A stretch of 64,000 nt of DNA from Streptomyces chrestomyceticus JCM 4735 (GCF_003865135.1 NZ_BHZC01000001.1:1860001-1924000); one strand, 5' to 3'. Shown: positions 54,542 through 64,000, numbered from the stretch's first letter. The notes: generated by a model not told the origin, from the letters alone. Program-made: numbers and translations.

Positions 54542-55834
54542 ATGGCTGCGTTCACCTCCCTCTTCCCGTCCCGGCGCCGACAGCGGCCGCCGCACCGGGA
54601 CCGGCGGCCGACGACGGGTCTGGCCGGCCGGGACTTCCTGCTCCTGCTGCTCGCGACCCTCGGCACCTTCGCCAACTACGCGCCCATGCTGACCGTCGTC
54701 CCGCTGTGGACCGCCCGGGGCGCGGCGGGCGAGGGCGGGGCGGGCGCGGCGACCGCCGTCACGATGGCGACGACCGTGGCCGTCCAGTTGTGCATGGGAT
54801 GGCTGACGCGGCGCTTCACCCTCCGCCGTCTGCTGGGGGCGGGTGCGCTGCTGCTCGGTCTGCCGACGTTCGGGTACGTGCTGTCGTCCGGGCTCGCGTG
54901 GGTGCTGGCGGTCTCGGCCGTACGGGGTGTGGGCTTCGGTGTGGTGGCGGTGACGGGCAGCGCGCTGGTCGCCGAACTGGTGCCGCCGGAGCAGCGGGGG
55001 CGGGCCGTCGGCTGGTACGGCGTCGCGGTGGGGCTGCCCCAAGTGGTGCTGTTGCCGCTGGGGGCGTGGCTCGCCGCCGAGGGGCACTTCGGCGCCGTCT
55101 TCGCGGCGGCGGGCGCGTTGAGCGTGGGGGCGGTGCCGCTGGTGGCGGCGATGTCCGGGCGGTCTGCGGCGTCGTCCCCGTCTCCGTCTCCGACGGCGTC
55201 CCGAACTCCGCAGCCGTCGGCGTCCGGAAGCTACCGCCCGCTGCTCCGCCCGGCGCTCCTGCTCGCCGCCGCCTCGGTCGCCCTCGGCGGGCTCACGTCC
55301 TTCCTGCCGTTCGTACTGGCGCGTCCGGACCTGGCGCCCACCGCGCTGCTCGTGCTCTTCGTCGCGATGATCGTGGGCCGGTGGGCGGCGGGGGTGTGGA
55401 GCGACCGGCGGGGCCCGGGGCGGCTGGTGCTGCCTGCCGCGGCGGTCTGCGCGCCGGCCGTCGCCGTCCTCGCCCTGACGGCCGGGCACGGGGCGACCGT
55501 GCCGGTGGCGCTCGTGATGGTGGCGCTGTACGGGCTGGCCGACGGCGCCCTGCAGAACGAGACCCTGGTGCTGATGTTCCGGCGAGCCGGACCGTACGGA
55601 AGCGGCGCCGCGGGCACCGCGTGGAACATGGCGTACGACGGCGGCACCGGGCTCGGTTCGGCCGGTGTCGGGCTGGCCGCGCCCTGGCTGGGGCCCGGCG
55701 GCGCGTTCGGGTCCGTCGCTGCGCTGATCGCGCTCTCCGTCCCGGGTGGTGCGCGCCTGCGGACCGGCGGGCGGGTGCGGCGGGCACGTCCGGTCGATGC
55801 GTCCGGTGACCTGCCGGCGCGCTCGGACCCGTGA
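54542..55834 (+). CDS. MFS transporter
   Basis: 430 aa, about 12 membrane segments. MGWLTRRFTLRRLLGAGALL fits the MFS loop motif after helix 2 and VPPEQRGRAVGWYGVAVGLP the motif in helix 5. A hydrophilic Ser/Pro-rich loop (about 200-225) separates the halves. It begins MAAFTSLFPS; a longer in-frame start at 54449 lacks a site. It is divergent from a LysR regulator and is probably a drug/metabolite exporter. Confidence 0.85.
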   Translation: MAAFTSLFPSRRRQRPPHRDRRPTTGLAGRDFLLLLLATLGTFANYAPMLTVVPLWTARGAAGEGGAGAATAVTMATTVAVQLCMGWLTRRFTLRRLLGAGALLLGLPTFGYVLSSGLAWVLAVSAVRGVGFGVVAVTGSALVAELVPPEQRGRAVGWYGVAVGLPQVVLLPLGAWLAAEGHFGAVFAAAGALSVGAVPLVAAMSGRSAASSPSPSPTASRTPQPSASGSYRPLLRPALLLAAASVALGGLTSFLPFVLARPDLAPTALLVLFVAMIVGRWAAGVWSDRRGPGRLVLPAAAVCAPAVAVLALTAGHGATVPVALVMVALYGLADGALQNETLVLMFRRAGPYGSGAAGTAWNMAYDGGTGLGSAGVGLAAPWLGPGGAFGSVAALIALSVPGGARLRTGGRVRRARPVDASGDLPARSDP

Positions 55835-55949
55835 TCGAACAGTCCGCACCGTAGTCGACTTGGCCGCATTTCATCCTGTGTGCCGGACTGCCGCATGGCG
55901 AGGGTGGGAAGCCTGTGCCGGCTGCGCACAGTCATCGCTCGACGCGCTC

Positions 55950-56431
55950 CGCGAGAGAGGACGTCCGTTCACGGCTCCGATCCCGGTCAAGCCCGGAAAG
56001 TACAAGATCCACGCGCACATCATCGGACCCGGCAGTCTGCTGACGGCCACCGAGTACGCCGTCAAGCACGGCGCCCCGTCATCACCGACCGCCTCGACCC
56101 GCTCCCGATCGAACAGGAGTGGATCATCGACCAGCCCGAAGCCGGGCAGGACACTCCGCCCGGATCACCGTACGTGATCCATCTCGCCTACCCCCCGGCC
56201 GCGGGCATCGTCGTGCCCGAGGACAAGGTCTGCGTCAACAGCGTGCCGCGTTCCGCATGGGCGCAGTTCACCTTCGAGCGGGTCATCGGCGGCGTCAAGA
56301 TCCTGTCGGACAAGGGGCTCGCCCTGCGCGCCGGGCACCGTGGCGCGCAGATCGAACTCGTGGCGCTGAAGCCCGAGTTCCAGGAGACCTGGACGCTGGA
56401 GTACGTGGGCCCGAGCGAGACGACGGAGTAG
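55950..56431 (+). pseudogene. Beta-trefoil-like protein gene, frameshifted
   Basis: Two frames join into one protein. The first gives PIPVKPGKYKIHAHIIGPGS and LLTATEYAVKHGAP. One missing C in the run near 56075-56079 then shifts to the second frame: VITDRLDPLPIEQEWIID, YVIHLAYPPAAGIVV, AQFTFERVIGGVKILSDK and ETWTLEYVGPSE. The repeated hydrophobic/W pattern suggests a beta-trefoil, perhaps of the I66 protease-inhibitor kind found in Streptomyces; this is tentative. No good start codon or ribosome site is visible in the first frame, so the 5' end is also unclear. Confidence 0.5.
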
Positions 56432-56439
56432 TCACGCCG

Positions 56440-56473
56440 GTGCGGGGCCCGCGGCTCACCACGGACCCCGCAC
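56440..56473. terminator. Hairpin between convergent genes
   Basis: GTGCGGGG and CCCCGCAC make a perfect 8-bp stem around an 18-base loop, in the 59-base gap before the P450 stop. Probable bidirectional terminator. Confidence 0.55.
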
Positions 56474-56490
56474 CTCGCCGGACAGCACAC

Positions 56491-57696
56491 CTAGCGCCAG
56501 CGCACCGGCAGTTGCCGAGGTCCGCGGATCGTCATGCCCGGCCGCCAGGTCAGCGCGTCGTGGTCGGCGTCCAGTGCCAGGTCGGGGCAGCGTTCCAGGA
56601 GGGTGCGGACCGCGATACGGCCTTCCATACGGGCCAGCGGGGCGCCGAGGCAGAAGTGGATGCCGTGGCCGAAGGCGACGTGGCCGCGTGTCTCGCGGGT
56701 AATGTCGAAGGTGTCGGGGGCCTCGAAGCGTTCGGCGTCGCGGCCGGCCGCCGCCAGGCCGACGATCACGATGTCCCCGGCCGGGACGACCGTGCCGCCG
56801 ATCTCGACGGGCTCGGTGGCGAACCGCCAGGTGGCGTTCTCCACGGGACCGTCGTAGCGCAGCATCTCCTCCACCGCGTTGTCGAGGAGGGAGAAGCCGT
56901 CCCGGAGGGCCGCCAGTTGCGCCGGGTGCCGGAGCAGCGCGCGCACGCCGTTGGAGATCAGGTTGACGGTGGTCTCGTGGCCGGCCACCAGGAGCAGGAA
57001 GGCCATGCCGAGGAGTTCCTGCCGGGAGAGCTGGTCGCCGTCCTCGTCGCTCGTGCGCACCAGGGCGCTCAGCAGGTCCTCGCCCGGCGACCGCCGCTTG
57101 ACCTCGATCAGGCCGTCCAGGTACGCGGCCATGTCGCGGGCCGCGGCCATCGCCGCCTCGTGGCTGGTCGGTGAGACCAGTTCGTTGGACCAGACGCGGA
57201 AGGTGTCCCGCTCGATGTCGGGTACGCCGAGCAGTTCGCAGATGACGGTCATCGGGAGCGGGAAAGCGAGCGCTTCGACGAGGTCGGCGCGGCCGTCGGG
57301 GACGGCCAGCATGGCGTCCAGGAGTTCGTCGGTGATCTGCTGGACGCGCGGGCGCAGCGCCTCGACGCGGCGGGTGGTGAACTCACGGGCCACCAGCTTG
57401 CGCAGCCGGGTGTGCTGCGGCGGGTCGGCGTCGAGCATGTTCGTCAGCCGCCACTCGGCGTCCTCGTCGGGGCTCAGGAGAGGGGCGGCGGAGCGGGTCC
57501 AGTCCTTGGCGAGCCGGGGGTCGGCCAGTGCGGCCCGCACTTCCTCGTAGCCGACCACGAGCCACGCGTCCATGGCGTCGGCTTCGGCGACGCGGACCCG
57601 GTGGACCGGTCCCTGGGCGCGCAGCTTGGCGTAGTACGGGTGGGGGTCGGCGACAAAATCCGGGCCGTACGCGTTCAGGTCGATGATGTCCGGCAT
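56491..57696 (-). CDS. Cytochrome P450 (CYP105/107 type)
   Basis: 401 aa soluble bacterial P450. The oxygen-binding helix has LLLVAGHETTVNLI, the K helix has EEMLRYDGP (ExxR), and the heme loop FGHGIHFCLGAPLAR provides the Cys ligand. The length and pattern match actinomycete CYP105/CYP107 enzymes that hydroxylate natural products or xenobiotics. ATG before PDIIDLNAYG with AGGGG upstream was chosen. No ferredoxin gene is adjacent. Substrate unknown. Confidence 0.9.
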   Translation of the reverse strand: MPDIIDLNAYGPDFVADPHPYYAKLRAQGPVHRVRVAEADAMDAWLVVGYEEVRAALADPRLAKDWTRSAAPLLSPDEDAEWRLTNMLDADPPQHTRLRKLVAREFTTRRVEALRPRVQQITDELLDAMLAVPDGRADLVEALAFPLPMTVICELLGVPDIERDTFRVWSNELVSPTSHEAAMAAARDMAAYLDGLIEVKRRSPGEDLLSALVRTSDEDGDQLSRQELLGMAFLLLVAGHETTVNLISNGVRALLRHPAQLAALRDGFSLLDNAVEEMLRYDGPVENATWRFATEPVEIGGTVVPAGDIVIVGLAAAGRDAERFEAPDTFDITRETRGHVAFGHGIHFCLGAPLARMEGRIAVRTLLERCPDLALDADHDALTWRPGMTIRGPRQLPVRWR

Positions 57697-57837
57697 GGTC
57701 TGTCCGCCCCTCGTAGACGTTTTCGTCACCGTACGTTCACGGGGGACGGGCGGCATCGGCCCCACGGAGGAGCCGGGCGCCCCGGCGTCCTCCGTACGGA
57801 GTGCTTCGCCTGCGGTACGGCCGAGGGCGGGGTGGCC

Positions 57838-58506
57838 TCAGACCTCGTAGAGGCCCGGCGTCCCCGGCCCGGCGGGCGGCTGCGGCGCGGCGTCGGCGAG
57901 GCGGGCGAGCAGGTCGGCGGCGCGCTTGGCGACCGTCTCGCGGTCACCTTCCGAGAGCGCCGCGCCCATGCCCACGGCCACCGCGCCGGCGGCTATCCAC
58001 TCGGGCGCGGTGTCGACCGTCACCCCGCCGGTGGGCAGCACCGGTGCCTGCGGCAGGGCGGCGCGTACGTCACGCAGCCAGTCCGGGCGGTGCGCGGAGG
58101 CAGGGAAGAGCTTGAGCGCGTCGGCGCCCAGCTCCAGGGCGCGCACCATCTCGGTGGGGGTGGCGACGCCCGGGAAGACCGGTACGCCGTAGCGGTGGCC
58201 GGTGCGGATGACCTCGGCGTCGAGGCTGGGCGAGACCAGGAAGCGGGCGCCGGCGTCCACCGCCATCCGCGCCGAGACGGCGTCCAGCACCGTGCCGGCG
58301 CCGATGACGGCCTCGTTGCCCAGCTCACGGCTGAGGGTGGTGACCGCCTCCAGCGCGAACGGCGTGGTCAGCGATATCTCCAGGCTGGTGATCCCGGCGG
58401 ACAGCAGGGTGTCAGCGGTGGCGCTGGCCTCGTCGTAGGTCTCGCTGCGGACGACGGCGAAAACACGCTGCGCCAGAGCGGCCCGGGTGATCTCCCAGCG
58501 GTACAC
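57838..58506 (-). CDS. eda: KDPG/KHG aldolase
   Basis: 222 aa class I aldolase. VFAVVRSETYDEASATADTL, ITSLEISLTTPFALEAV (Glu), VIGAGTVLDAV, FLVSPSLDAEV, the Schiff-base Lys in LGADALKLFPA and LPTGGVTVDT are the full set for 2-dehydro-3-deoxyphosphogluconate / 4-hydroxy-2-oxoglutarate aldolase. It splits KDPG to pyruvate and glyceraldehyde 3-phosphate. No Entner-Doudoroff dehydratase or KDG kinase is adjacent. It lies just downstream of a damaged ROK repressor and may act in sugar-acid catabolism. Confidence 0.9.
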   Translation of the reverse strand: MYRWEITRAALAQRVFAVVRSETYDEASATADTLLSAGITSLEISLTTPFALEAVTTLSRELGNEAVIGAGTVLDAVSARMAVDAGARFLVSPSLDAEVIRTGHRYGVPVFPGVATPTEMVRALELGADALKLFPASAHRPDWLRDVRAALPQAPVLPTGGVTVDTAPEWIAAGAVAVGMGAALSEGDRETVAKRAADLLARLADAAPQPPAGPGTPGLYEV

Positions 58507-58658
58507 GGCAGTTCGCCGCCTTCCTTGTCTCTATCGCCAAACCCGTCGCGGTACGCCCGCGGAACGGCCGGGCACACGGCGTCTCCTGGGCCGTGCCGCG
58601 TCGCAGGTGACCACACCTCCTGGCCCCTTTGCCACCGTTGCCCGCCCATTCGTCGTTT

Positions 58659-60126
58659 CTACCGAAACGCTACCGGGGACCACTGACAATCCTCTCGCGG
58701 GGGTACGTCCCGGTGCCCGCCGAACGCCAGGAACCGGCCCAGCGGCAGGGCCGCGGCCCCACGGTGACGGCTTCCGGGCCGAGCCGCCCCGGTTCGATGA
58801 CGGTGCGCTCGAAGGGGTGGCGGAGCGCGTACGCTGCCGCGGCGGCCCGTACGGAGGGCAGCAGCCGGGGGGCCAGGAGCAGTCCGGCCCATCCCGCGAC
58901 GACGATCCGTTCCGGGTTGAACAGGTTCACCAGGTCGGCGATGCCCGCGCCGAGGTACTCGGCGGTCTCGGCCAGGAGGGCGGCGGTGGCGGGTTCGTCC
59001 GCCGCGGCCAGCAGCCGCCCGAGAGCGGCCTCCTGGTCCGGCCCGCCCGCCACCGGACCCCCACTACCGGCCTGTCCGACACCGGCCCGACCGTCTCCGG
59101 CCCGACCGTCTCCGGCCCGTCCGCCACCGTCCCCTCCGGCCCGGCCCCGCCCGCCCGCGCCCCGTCCGTCCCCGTCTCCCGCCACCGCTCCAGCAGCGCC
59201 TGGGCGCCGACGTACGCCTCCAGGCAGCCCCGCGCCCCGCAGCGGCACCGGCGCCCGCCGACCCGCATCGTGGTGTGCCCCCACTCGCCGGCGCTGCTGG
59301 CGGCGCCCCGGTACGGCGTGCCGTCGGCCACCACACAGGCGCCGACGCCGGAGCCGATGAGCGTGATGACGGCGTTGTCCGCGCCGCGCCCGGCGCCGAA
59401 CCACATCTCGGCGCGGCCCAGCGTCTTGGCGCCGTTGTCGATGAACAGCGGCAGGCCGTCGAGGGGCGGGCCGCAGGCGCGCAGCATGGCTTCCAGCGGG
59501 ACGGCGTCCCAGCCGACGGTCTGGCCGTGGACGACCGCGCCGTCGCCCGAGCCGTCCACGATCCCGGGGACGCCGATGCCCACGCCGAGCACCGTGTCGG
59601 CAGCGGTCCCCGCGGCCCGCAGGACGTCGGCCACTCCCCGGGCGATCAGCCGTACGACGCGCGCGGCGTCGTGCGCCCCGCCAGAATCGGAATCAGGCCT
59701 TCCGTTCTCGGCCGCGGCAGCGGGCTCCGTCGCGGCAGCAGGTTGTGTCGCGGCAGCGGGTTGTGTCGCGGCAGCGGGCTCCGTCAGCACCGTCTCCGTA
59801 CGCGCCAGTTCACGCATCGTGAGGTCGAACAGCTCGACCCGTACCCGCGTCTCCCCCACGTCCACCCCGATCAGCCGGGCGCGACCCGCCGCGACGCGCA
59901 GCAGGGTGCGCGGCCGGCCGCCGTCCGAGCCGACCACGCCCGCCTCCTCCACCAGTCCCTCGGCGGCCAGTTCGCCCACGACGTTGCTGATCGAGCCGGC
60001 GCTCAGACCGGTGACCGGCACCAGCTCCTGTCTGCTCAGCGGCCCGTCGAAGTACAGCCGCCGCAGTACCACCGCCCGGTTGTCCCGCCGCAGGTCACGC
60101 ACCGTCCGACGGCCTGTAGCGCGCAT
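58659..60126 (-). pseudogene. ROK-family repressor with two frameshifts
   Basis: An N-terminal winged helix (VRDLRRDNRAVVLRRLYFDG, LSRQELVPVTGLSAGSISNV) and a ROK kinase-like domain (GVDVGETRVRVELFD, VGIGVPGIV, RCRCGARGCLEAYVG) come from one frame. The tail (AADEPATAALLAETAEYLGA, LVNLFNPERIVVAGWAG) is in a second, and the last part (RGAAALPLGRFLAFGG) in a third. The first break falls in a Gly/Asp repeat (about 59040-59150), the second in a GGGG/CCCC run near 58758-58762. One added base at each joins the frames. An 18-base repeat adds PAAATQ units at about 59725-59790. Divergent from the sugar importer. Confidence 0.75.
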
Positions 60127-60201
60127 GCGGGGCCCTCCTCGTCCTCGTTCGAGGCGGTCCGTGCCGGCCGCCGCGCGCCGAATCTACCGGCGCACGAGGG
60201 G

Positions 60202-60231
60202 TTGACCGCCGCCGCCTCCCGCCACTTAACT
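60202..60231 (+). promoter_or_regulatory. Possible promoter of the sugar importer operon
   Basis: TTGACC (60202-60207) and TTAACT (60226-60231) are 18 bases apart, followed within 30 bases by the GTTCA inverted repeat. Spacing to the lipoprotein start is about 70 bases. Reasonable but the -10 is weak. Confidence 0.4.
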
Positions 60232-60258
60232 CACGCCTTGAATTTAGCCGTGATGCCG

Positions 60259-60273
60259 TTCATTGGTTGAACA
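60259..60273. promoter_or_regulatory. Inverted repeat GTTCA-N5-TGAAC (probable ROK operator)
   Basis: GTTCATTGGTTGAAC has perfect 5-base arms. It lies between the ROK repressor and the importer, 29 bases before the lipoprotein start and after the possible promoter. TTGAATTTA nearby may be a second, weaker site. Confidence 0.5.
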
Positions 60274-60301
60274 CAGCCACCCCTGAGAGGGGTCAACGCT
60301 C

Positions 60302-61627
60302 ATGCGCACCAACAGACTTCGCACGGCCGTCGGCGCAACACTCGCCGCGGCCCTCACCGCACTGACAGCCGGCTGCGGCGGCTCACCCACCGGCGCCGCG
60401 GGCGGCAGCAACACCAACCCCCGGACCCTGACGTACTGGGCCAGCAACCAGGCCGGCAGCGGCATCGAACAGGACAAGAAGATCCTCGCCCCCGAACTGG
60501 CCAAGTTCGAGCGGCAGACGGGCATCAAGGTCGAGCTGGAGGTGGTGCCCTGGGCCGACCTGCTCAACCGCGTCCTCGCCGCCGCGACCTCGGGCCAGGG
60601 CCCGGACGTGCTCAACATCGGCAACACCTGGTCCGCGTCCCTCCAGGCCGGCGGCTCCCTGCTGCCCTTCGACGACAAGACGCTGGCCAAGGTGGGCGGC
60701 AAGGACCGCTTCGCGCCCTCCGCGCTGGCCGCGACCGGCGCCGCGGGCAAGGACCCGGCGGCCGTCCCGCTGTACTCCCTCGCGTACGGCCTCTACTACA
60801 ACAAGCAGCGCTTCCGGGAGGCCGGCATCGACAAGCCGCCCGCCACCTGGGACGAACTGGCCGCCGTCGGCAAGAAGCTCACCGGGGACGGCCGTTACGG
60901 GGTCGCCCTCGAAGGCGGCAACCCCGTCGAGAACGCCCACCACGCGTTCATCCTCGGAAAGCAGCACGGCGCCGCGTTCTTCGACGCGCAGGGCCGGCCG
61001 GCCTTCGACAGCCCGGCCGCCGTCGAGGCCGTCAAGCAGTACGTCGATCTCATGGCGAAGGAGAAGATCGCCGCGCCGGGCAACGCCGAATACGGGCAGA
61101 ACCAGTCCGTCAAGGACTTCGCCACCGGCAAGGCCGCCATGCTCCTCTGGCAGGCCGCGGGCAGCTCGCTGAAGGTGCACGGGATGCGGCCGGACGCGTA
61201 CGGCGTGGCCCCGATGCCCCTCCAGAAGACGGCCGACCGCGGCGACCGCGCCGTCACCTCCATGGTCGCGGGCATCAACCTCGCCGTCTTCCGGGGCACC
61301 GACAACCTCGACGGCGCGCTGAAGTTCGTGAAGTTCATGACCAGCACCCCGGAACAGAAGGCGCTCAACTCCGCCTACGGGTCGGTGCCGCCGATCGTGG
61401 AGGCGCAGCGGGATCCCGCGTTCGCCGGGCCCGAGCAGGCCATGCAGCGCGCCGCGCTCGACGGCCATGCCGCGCCGCTCCCCCAGGTCCCCGAGGAGAG
61501 CCAGTTCGAGACGCTCGTCGGCACGGCGGTCAAGGAGCTGTTCGCGGACGCAGCGGCGGGCCGCCCGGTCACCACCGACTCCGTCAAGCAGCGCCTGTCC
61601 AAGGCGCAGCAGCAGATGGCCAAGTGA
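60302..61627 (+). CDS. Sugar-binding lipoprotein of a CUT1 importer
   Basis: 441 aa family 1 solute-binding protein. The lipobox LTAGCGG places Cys24 (approximately). LTYWASNQAGSGIEQDKKIL, VPWADLLNRVLAAATSGQGP, DVLNIGNTW and LYYNKQRFREAGIDKPPATW are the usual CUT1 sugar-binding pattern, and the C-terminal half is complete. It is followed by two permease genes and a GH1 beta-glucosidase, so cellobiose or another beta-glucoside is a likely ligand. It is divergent from a ROK repressor. Confidence 0.88.
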   Translation: MRTNRLRTAVGATLAAALTALTAGCGGSPTGAAGGSNTNPRTLTYWASNQAGSGIEQDKKILAPELAKFERQTGIKVELEVVPWADLLNRVLAAATSGQGPDVLNIGNTWSASLQAGGSLLPFDDKTLAKVGGKDRFAPSALAATGAAGKDPAAVPLYSLAYGLYYNKQRFREAGIDKPPATWDELAAVGKKLTGDGRYGVALEGGNPVENAHHAFILGKQHGAAFFDAQGRPAFDSPAAVEAVKQYVDLMAKEKIAAPGNAEYGQNQSVKDFATGKAAMLLWQAAGSSLKVHGMRPDAYGVAPMPLQKTADRGDRAVTSMVAGINLAVFRGTDNLDGALKFVKFMTSTPEQKALNSAYGSVPPIVEAQRDPAFAGPEQAMQRAALDGHAAPLPQVPEESQFETLVGTAVKELFADAAAGRPVTTDSVKQRLSKAQQQMAK

Positions 61628-61681
61628 GGGACGCGTGAACCAGCCCAGACGCGTGAACCAGCCCACCGGAAAGGCACGCGG

Positions 61682-62635
61682 ATGACGGCCCGGCTCCGCC
61701 GCATCGGCCTGCCCTACCTCCTGCTGCTGCCGGCCCTCGCGCTCGAACTCCTCATCCATCTCGTACCGATGGCCGTCGGCGTCGCGATGAGCTTCAAGGA
61801 ACTGACCCAGTTCTTCATCCGCGACTGGAACGCCGCGCCCTGGTCCGGTCTCGCCAACTTCCGGATCGCCGTGGACCTGGACGCCCCCGTGGGCCAGGCG
61901 CTGCTGCGTTCCTTCGGCGTCACCTGCGCCTTCACGGTGCTGGCCGTCGGGCTCTCGTGGCTGCTGGGGACCGTCGCCGCGATCCTGATGCAGGACCGGT
62001 TCCGCGGCCGCGGCCTGCTGCGGACGGCGTTCCTCGTGCCGTACGCGCTGCCGGTCTACGCCGCCGTCATCACCTGGTCGTTCATGTTCCAGCGCGACAA
62101 CGGCATGGTGAACCACCTCCTGCACGACCAGTTGGGCCTCACCGCGGACCCGCCGTTCTGGCTGATCGGCGACCACAGCTTCGCCGCGCTGGTGACCGTC
62201 ACGGTCTGGCGCACCTTCCCGTTCGCGTTCCTGATCCTGACGGCCGCGCTGCAGAACGTGCCGCGCGAGCTGTACGAGGCCGCCGCCATGGACGGCGCGG
62301 GCATCCGGCAGCAGATCCGCCGGATCACGCTGCCGTCGCTGCGTCCCGTCAACCAGGTGCTCGTACTGGTGCTGTTCCTGTGGACGTTCAACGACTTCAA
62401 CACGCCGTACGTGCTGTTCGGCAGGTCCGTGCCGGAAGCGGCCGACCTGATCTCGGTCCACATCTACCAGGCGTCCTTCGTCACCTGGAACTTCGGCGCC
62501 GGTTCGGCGATGTCGGTGCTCCTGCTGCTGTTCCTGCTCGTCGTGACCGCCGCGTACCTGCTGGTCACCAGCCGAAGAGAGCGGGGGCCACGAAAAGCCC
62601 GGGGCCCCCGAGGAAGGCGGCCCGCCCGTGTCTAG
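61682..62635 (+). CDS. Sugar ABC permease (MalF/CebF type)
   Basis: 317 aa with about six membrane segments. The coupling loop YEAAAMDGAGIRQQIRRITL (EAA motif) and TFNDFNTPYVLFG are typical of the first CUT1 permease. A highly basic tail follows ([20 protein letters not shown]). Its stop overlaps the next permease start by eight bases. A dedicated ATPase gene is absent here; Streptomyces CUT1 importers commonly share MsiK, encoded elsewhere. Confidence 0.88.
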   Translation: MTARLRRIGLPYLLLLPALALELLIHLVPMAVGVAMSFKELTQFFIRDWNAAPWSGLANFRIAVDLDAPVGQALLRSFGVTCAFTVLAVGLSWLLGTVAAILMQDRFRGRGLLRTAFLVPYALPVYAAVITWSFMFQRDNGMVNHLLHDQLGLTADPPFWLIGDHSFAALVTVTVWRTFPFAFLILTAALQNVPRELYEAAAMDGAGIRQQIRRITLPSLRPVNQVLVLVLFLWTFNDFNTPYVLFGRSVPEAADLISVHIYQASFVTWNFGAGSAMSVLLLLFLLVVTAAYLLVTSRRERGPRKARGPRGRRPARV

Positions 62636-63556
62636 TCCCGGCCTGCGGCAGCGACCGCGCCCCACGGAAGCCCGGCCCGCGGCCCCGCCGCCCCGTACGA
62701 CCCGGCCCCGCCGGTCGCCGATGGCGCCCCCACGCTCCTTCCTGTGGACCCGCCGGATCGTGCTGACGCTGCTGGCGCTGTTCGCGCTCACACCCGTCTA
62801 CGTGATGATCACCAGCTCGCTGAAGAACCTCCAGGACGTGCAGGGCGCCTTCCGGTGGCTGCCCGACGGGCTCACGATCCGCCCGTACCTCGACATCTGG
62901 CACACCGTCCCACTGGCCCGCTACTTCCTGAACTCGCTGATCGTGGCGGGCTGCGCGACCGTCTGCTCGGTGACCGTCGCCGTCCTCGCCGCGTACGCGG
63001 TCAGCCGCTACAGCTTCCGCGGGCGGCGGTTCTTCACCGTCACCGTGCTCTCCACCCAGATGTTCCCCGGCATCCTCTTCCTGCTCCCACTCTTCCTGAT
63101 CTTCGTCAACATCGGGAACAGCACGGGCGTCGCGCTGTACGGCTCGCGCGGCGGCCTGATCCTGACCTACCTGACGTTCTCCCTGCCCTTCGCCGTCTGG
63201 ATGCTGGTCGGCTACTTCGACTCCATCCCGCGCGAGCTGGACGAGGCCGCGACGGTGGACGGCTGCGGACCGCTCGGCGCGCTGTGGCGCGTCGTCGTCC
63301 CGGCCGCCGTCCCCGGCATCGTCGCGGTGTCGGTGTACGCGTTCATGACCGCCTGGGGCGAGGTGCTGTTCGCCTCGGTCATGACCGACGACACCACCCG
63401 CACCCTCGCCGTCGGCCTCCAGGGCTACGCCTCGCAGACCGACGTCCACTGGAACCAGGTCATGGCCGCCTCGCTGGTGGTCAGCGTCCCGGTCGTCGCC
63501 GGATTCCTGCTGCTCCAGCGCTATCTGGTCGCCGGACTCACCGCCGGAGCGGTCAA

Positions 63557-63560
<4 letters not shown>
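62628..63560 (+). CDS. Sugar ABC permease (MalG/CebG type)
   Basis: 310 aa with about six membrane segments after a Pro/Arg-rich N-terminus. [20 protein letters not shown] is the EAA coupling loop and [15 protein letters not shown] the late segment of MalG-like permeases. It starts at GTG overlapping the preceding stop; an ATG 31 codons later (MAPPRSFLW) is a second candidate. Together with the previous gene it forms the channel. Confidence 0.86.

Positions 63561-64000
<440 letters not shown>

Overview
The window is very GC-rich, with codon usage dominated by G or C in the third position, actinobacterial-style lipoproteins, many GntR/ROK/LysR/HxlR-type regulators, secreted glycoside hydrolases and a type I-E CRISPR array. 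Together these point strongly to a Streptomyces (or close relative) chromosome. About 60 genes are supported. No rRNA or tRNA gene and no complete insertion sequence was seen.

Layout. 1-6 kb: end of a peptide ABC transporter ATPase, then a methionine importer (metQ-metN-metI), then a convergent gluABCD-type glutamate importer. 6-12.2 kb: a UTRA-type GntR regulator with an operator at its own start, a small conserved protein, a large secreted SGNH hydrolase, exonuclease III, a metallo-beta-lactamase-fold hydrolase and a fused enol-lactonase/carboxymuconolactone decarboxylase (pcaDC-like).

12.06-21.71 kb is a distinct block bounded by two near-identical 121-bp direct repeats. Each repeat carries the 5' end of the pcaDC-like gene. 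Inside are two damaged genes (an NADP-binding protein and an inositol monophosphatase relative) and a one-strand set of plant-polysaccharide genes: a membrane-tethered ECF sigma factor with an extracellular arabinose-binding (AbfB/CBM42) domain, a GH10-CBM13-GH62 xylanase/arabinofuranosidase fusion, and a GH74 xyloglucanase. This looks like a self-contained arabinoxylan/xyloglucan sensing and degradation module, and is one of the two most interesting regions.

22-35 kb: a small lipoprotein, a DUF402 protein, a frameshifted PAS-LuxR regulator, and a tightly overlapping three-gene operon: an ATP-grasp ligase, a dikinase with glucan-water-dikinase-like domain order (phosphohistidine-like segment before the nucleotide-binding domain), and an MFS exporter. 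This is the second region of high interest. Accessory metabolic genes with divergent regulators follow (ArsR, HxlR and CGNR types, each with inverted repeats at the divergent promoter).

35-42 kb: a probable small biosynthetic cluster of unknown product (fumarase/aspartase-superfamily lyase, two methyltransferases, SerC-like aminotransferase, glutamate-cysteine-ligase-family enzyme, amidohydrolase). 42.4-42.7 kb: a five-repeat CRISPR array with no cas genes in the window. 43-52 kb: a WYL regulator, a GT-C membrane protein and a sugar ABC transporter with a ROK kinase and GntR regulator. 52-58.5 kb: a PheC-like secreted protein, LysR, MFS, a broken beta-trefoil-like gene, a P450 and a KDPG/KHG aldolase. 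58.6-64 kb: a frameshifted ROK repressor divergent from a sugar ABC importer and a GH1 beta-glucosidase that runs off the end.

Four genes (NADP-binding protein, PAS-LuxR, beta-trefoil-like, ROK repressor) can each be restored over at least part of their length by adding one base in a short C or G run. These may be real pseudogenes or sequence errors, and the distinction matters for interpretation.
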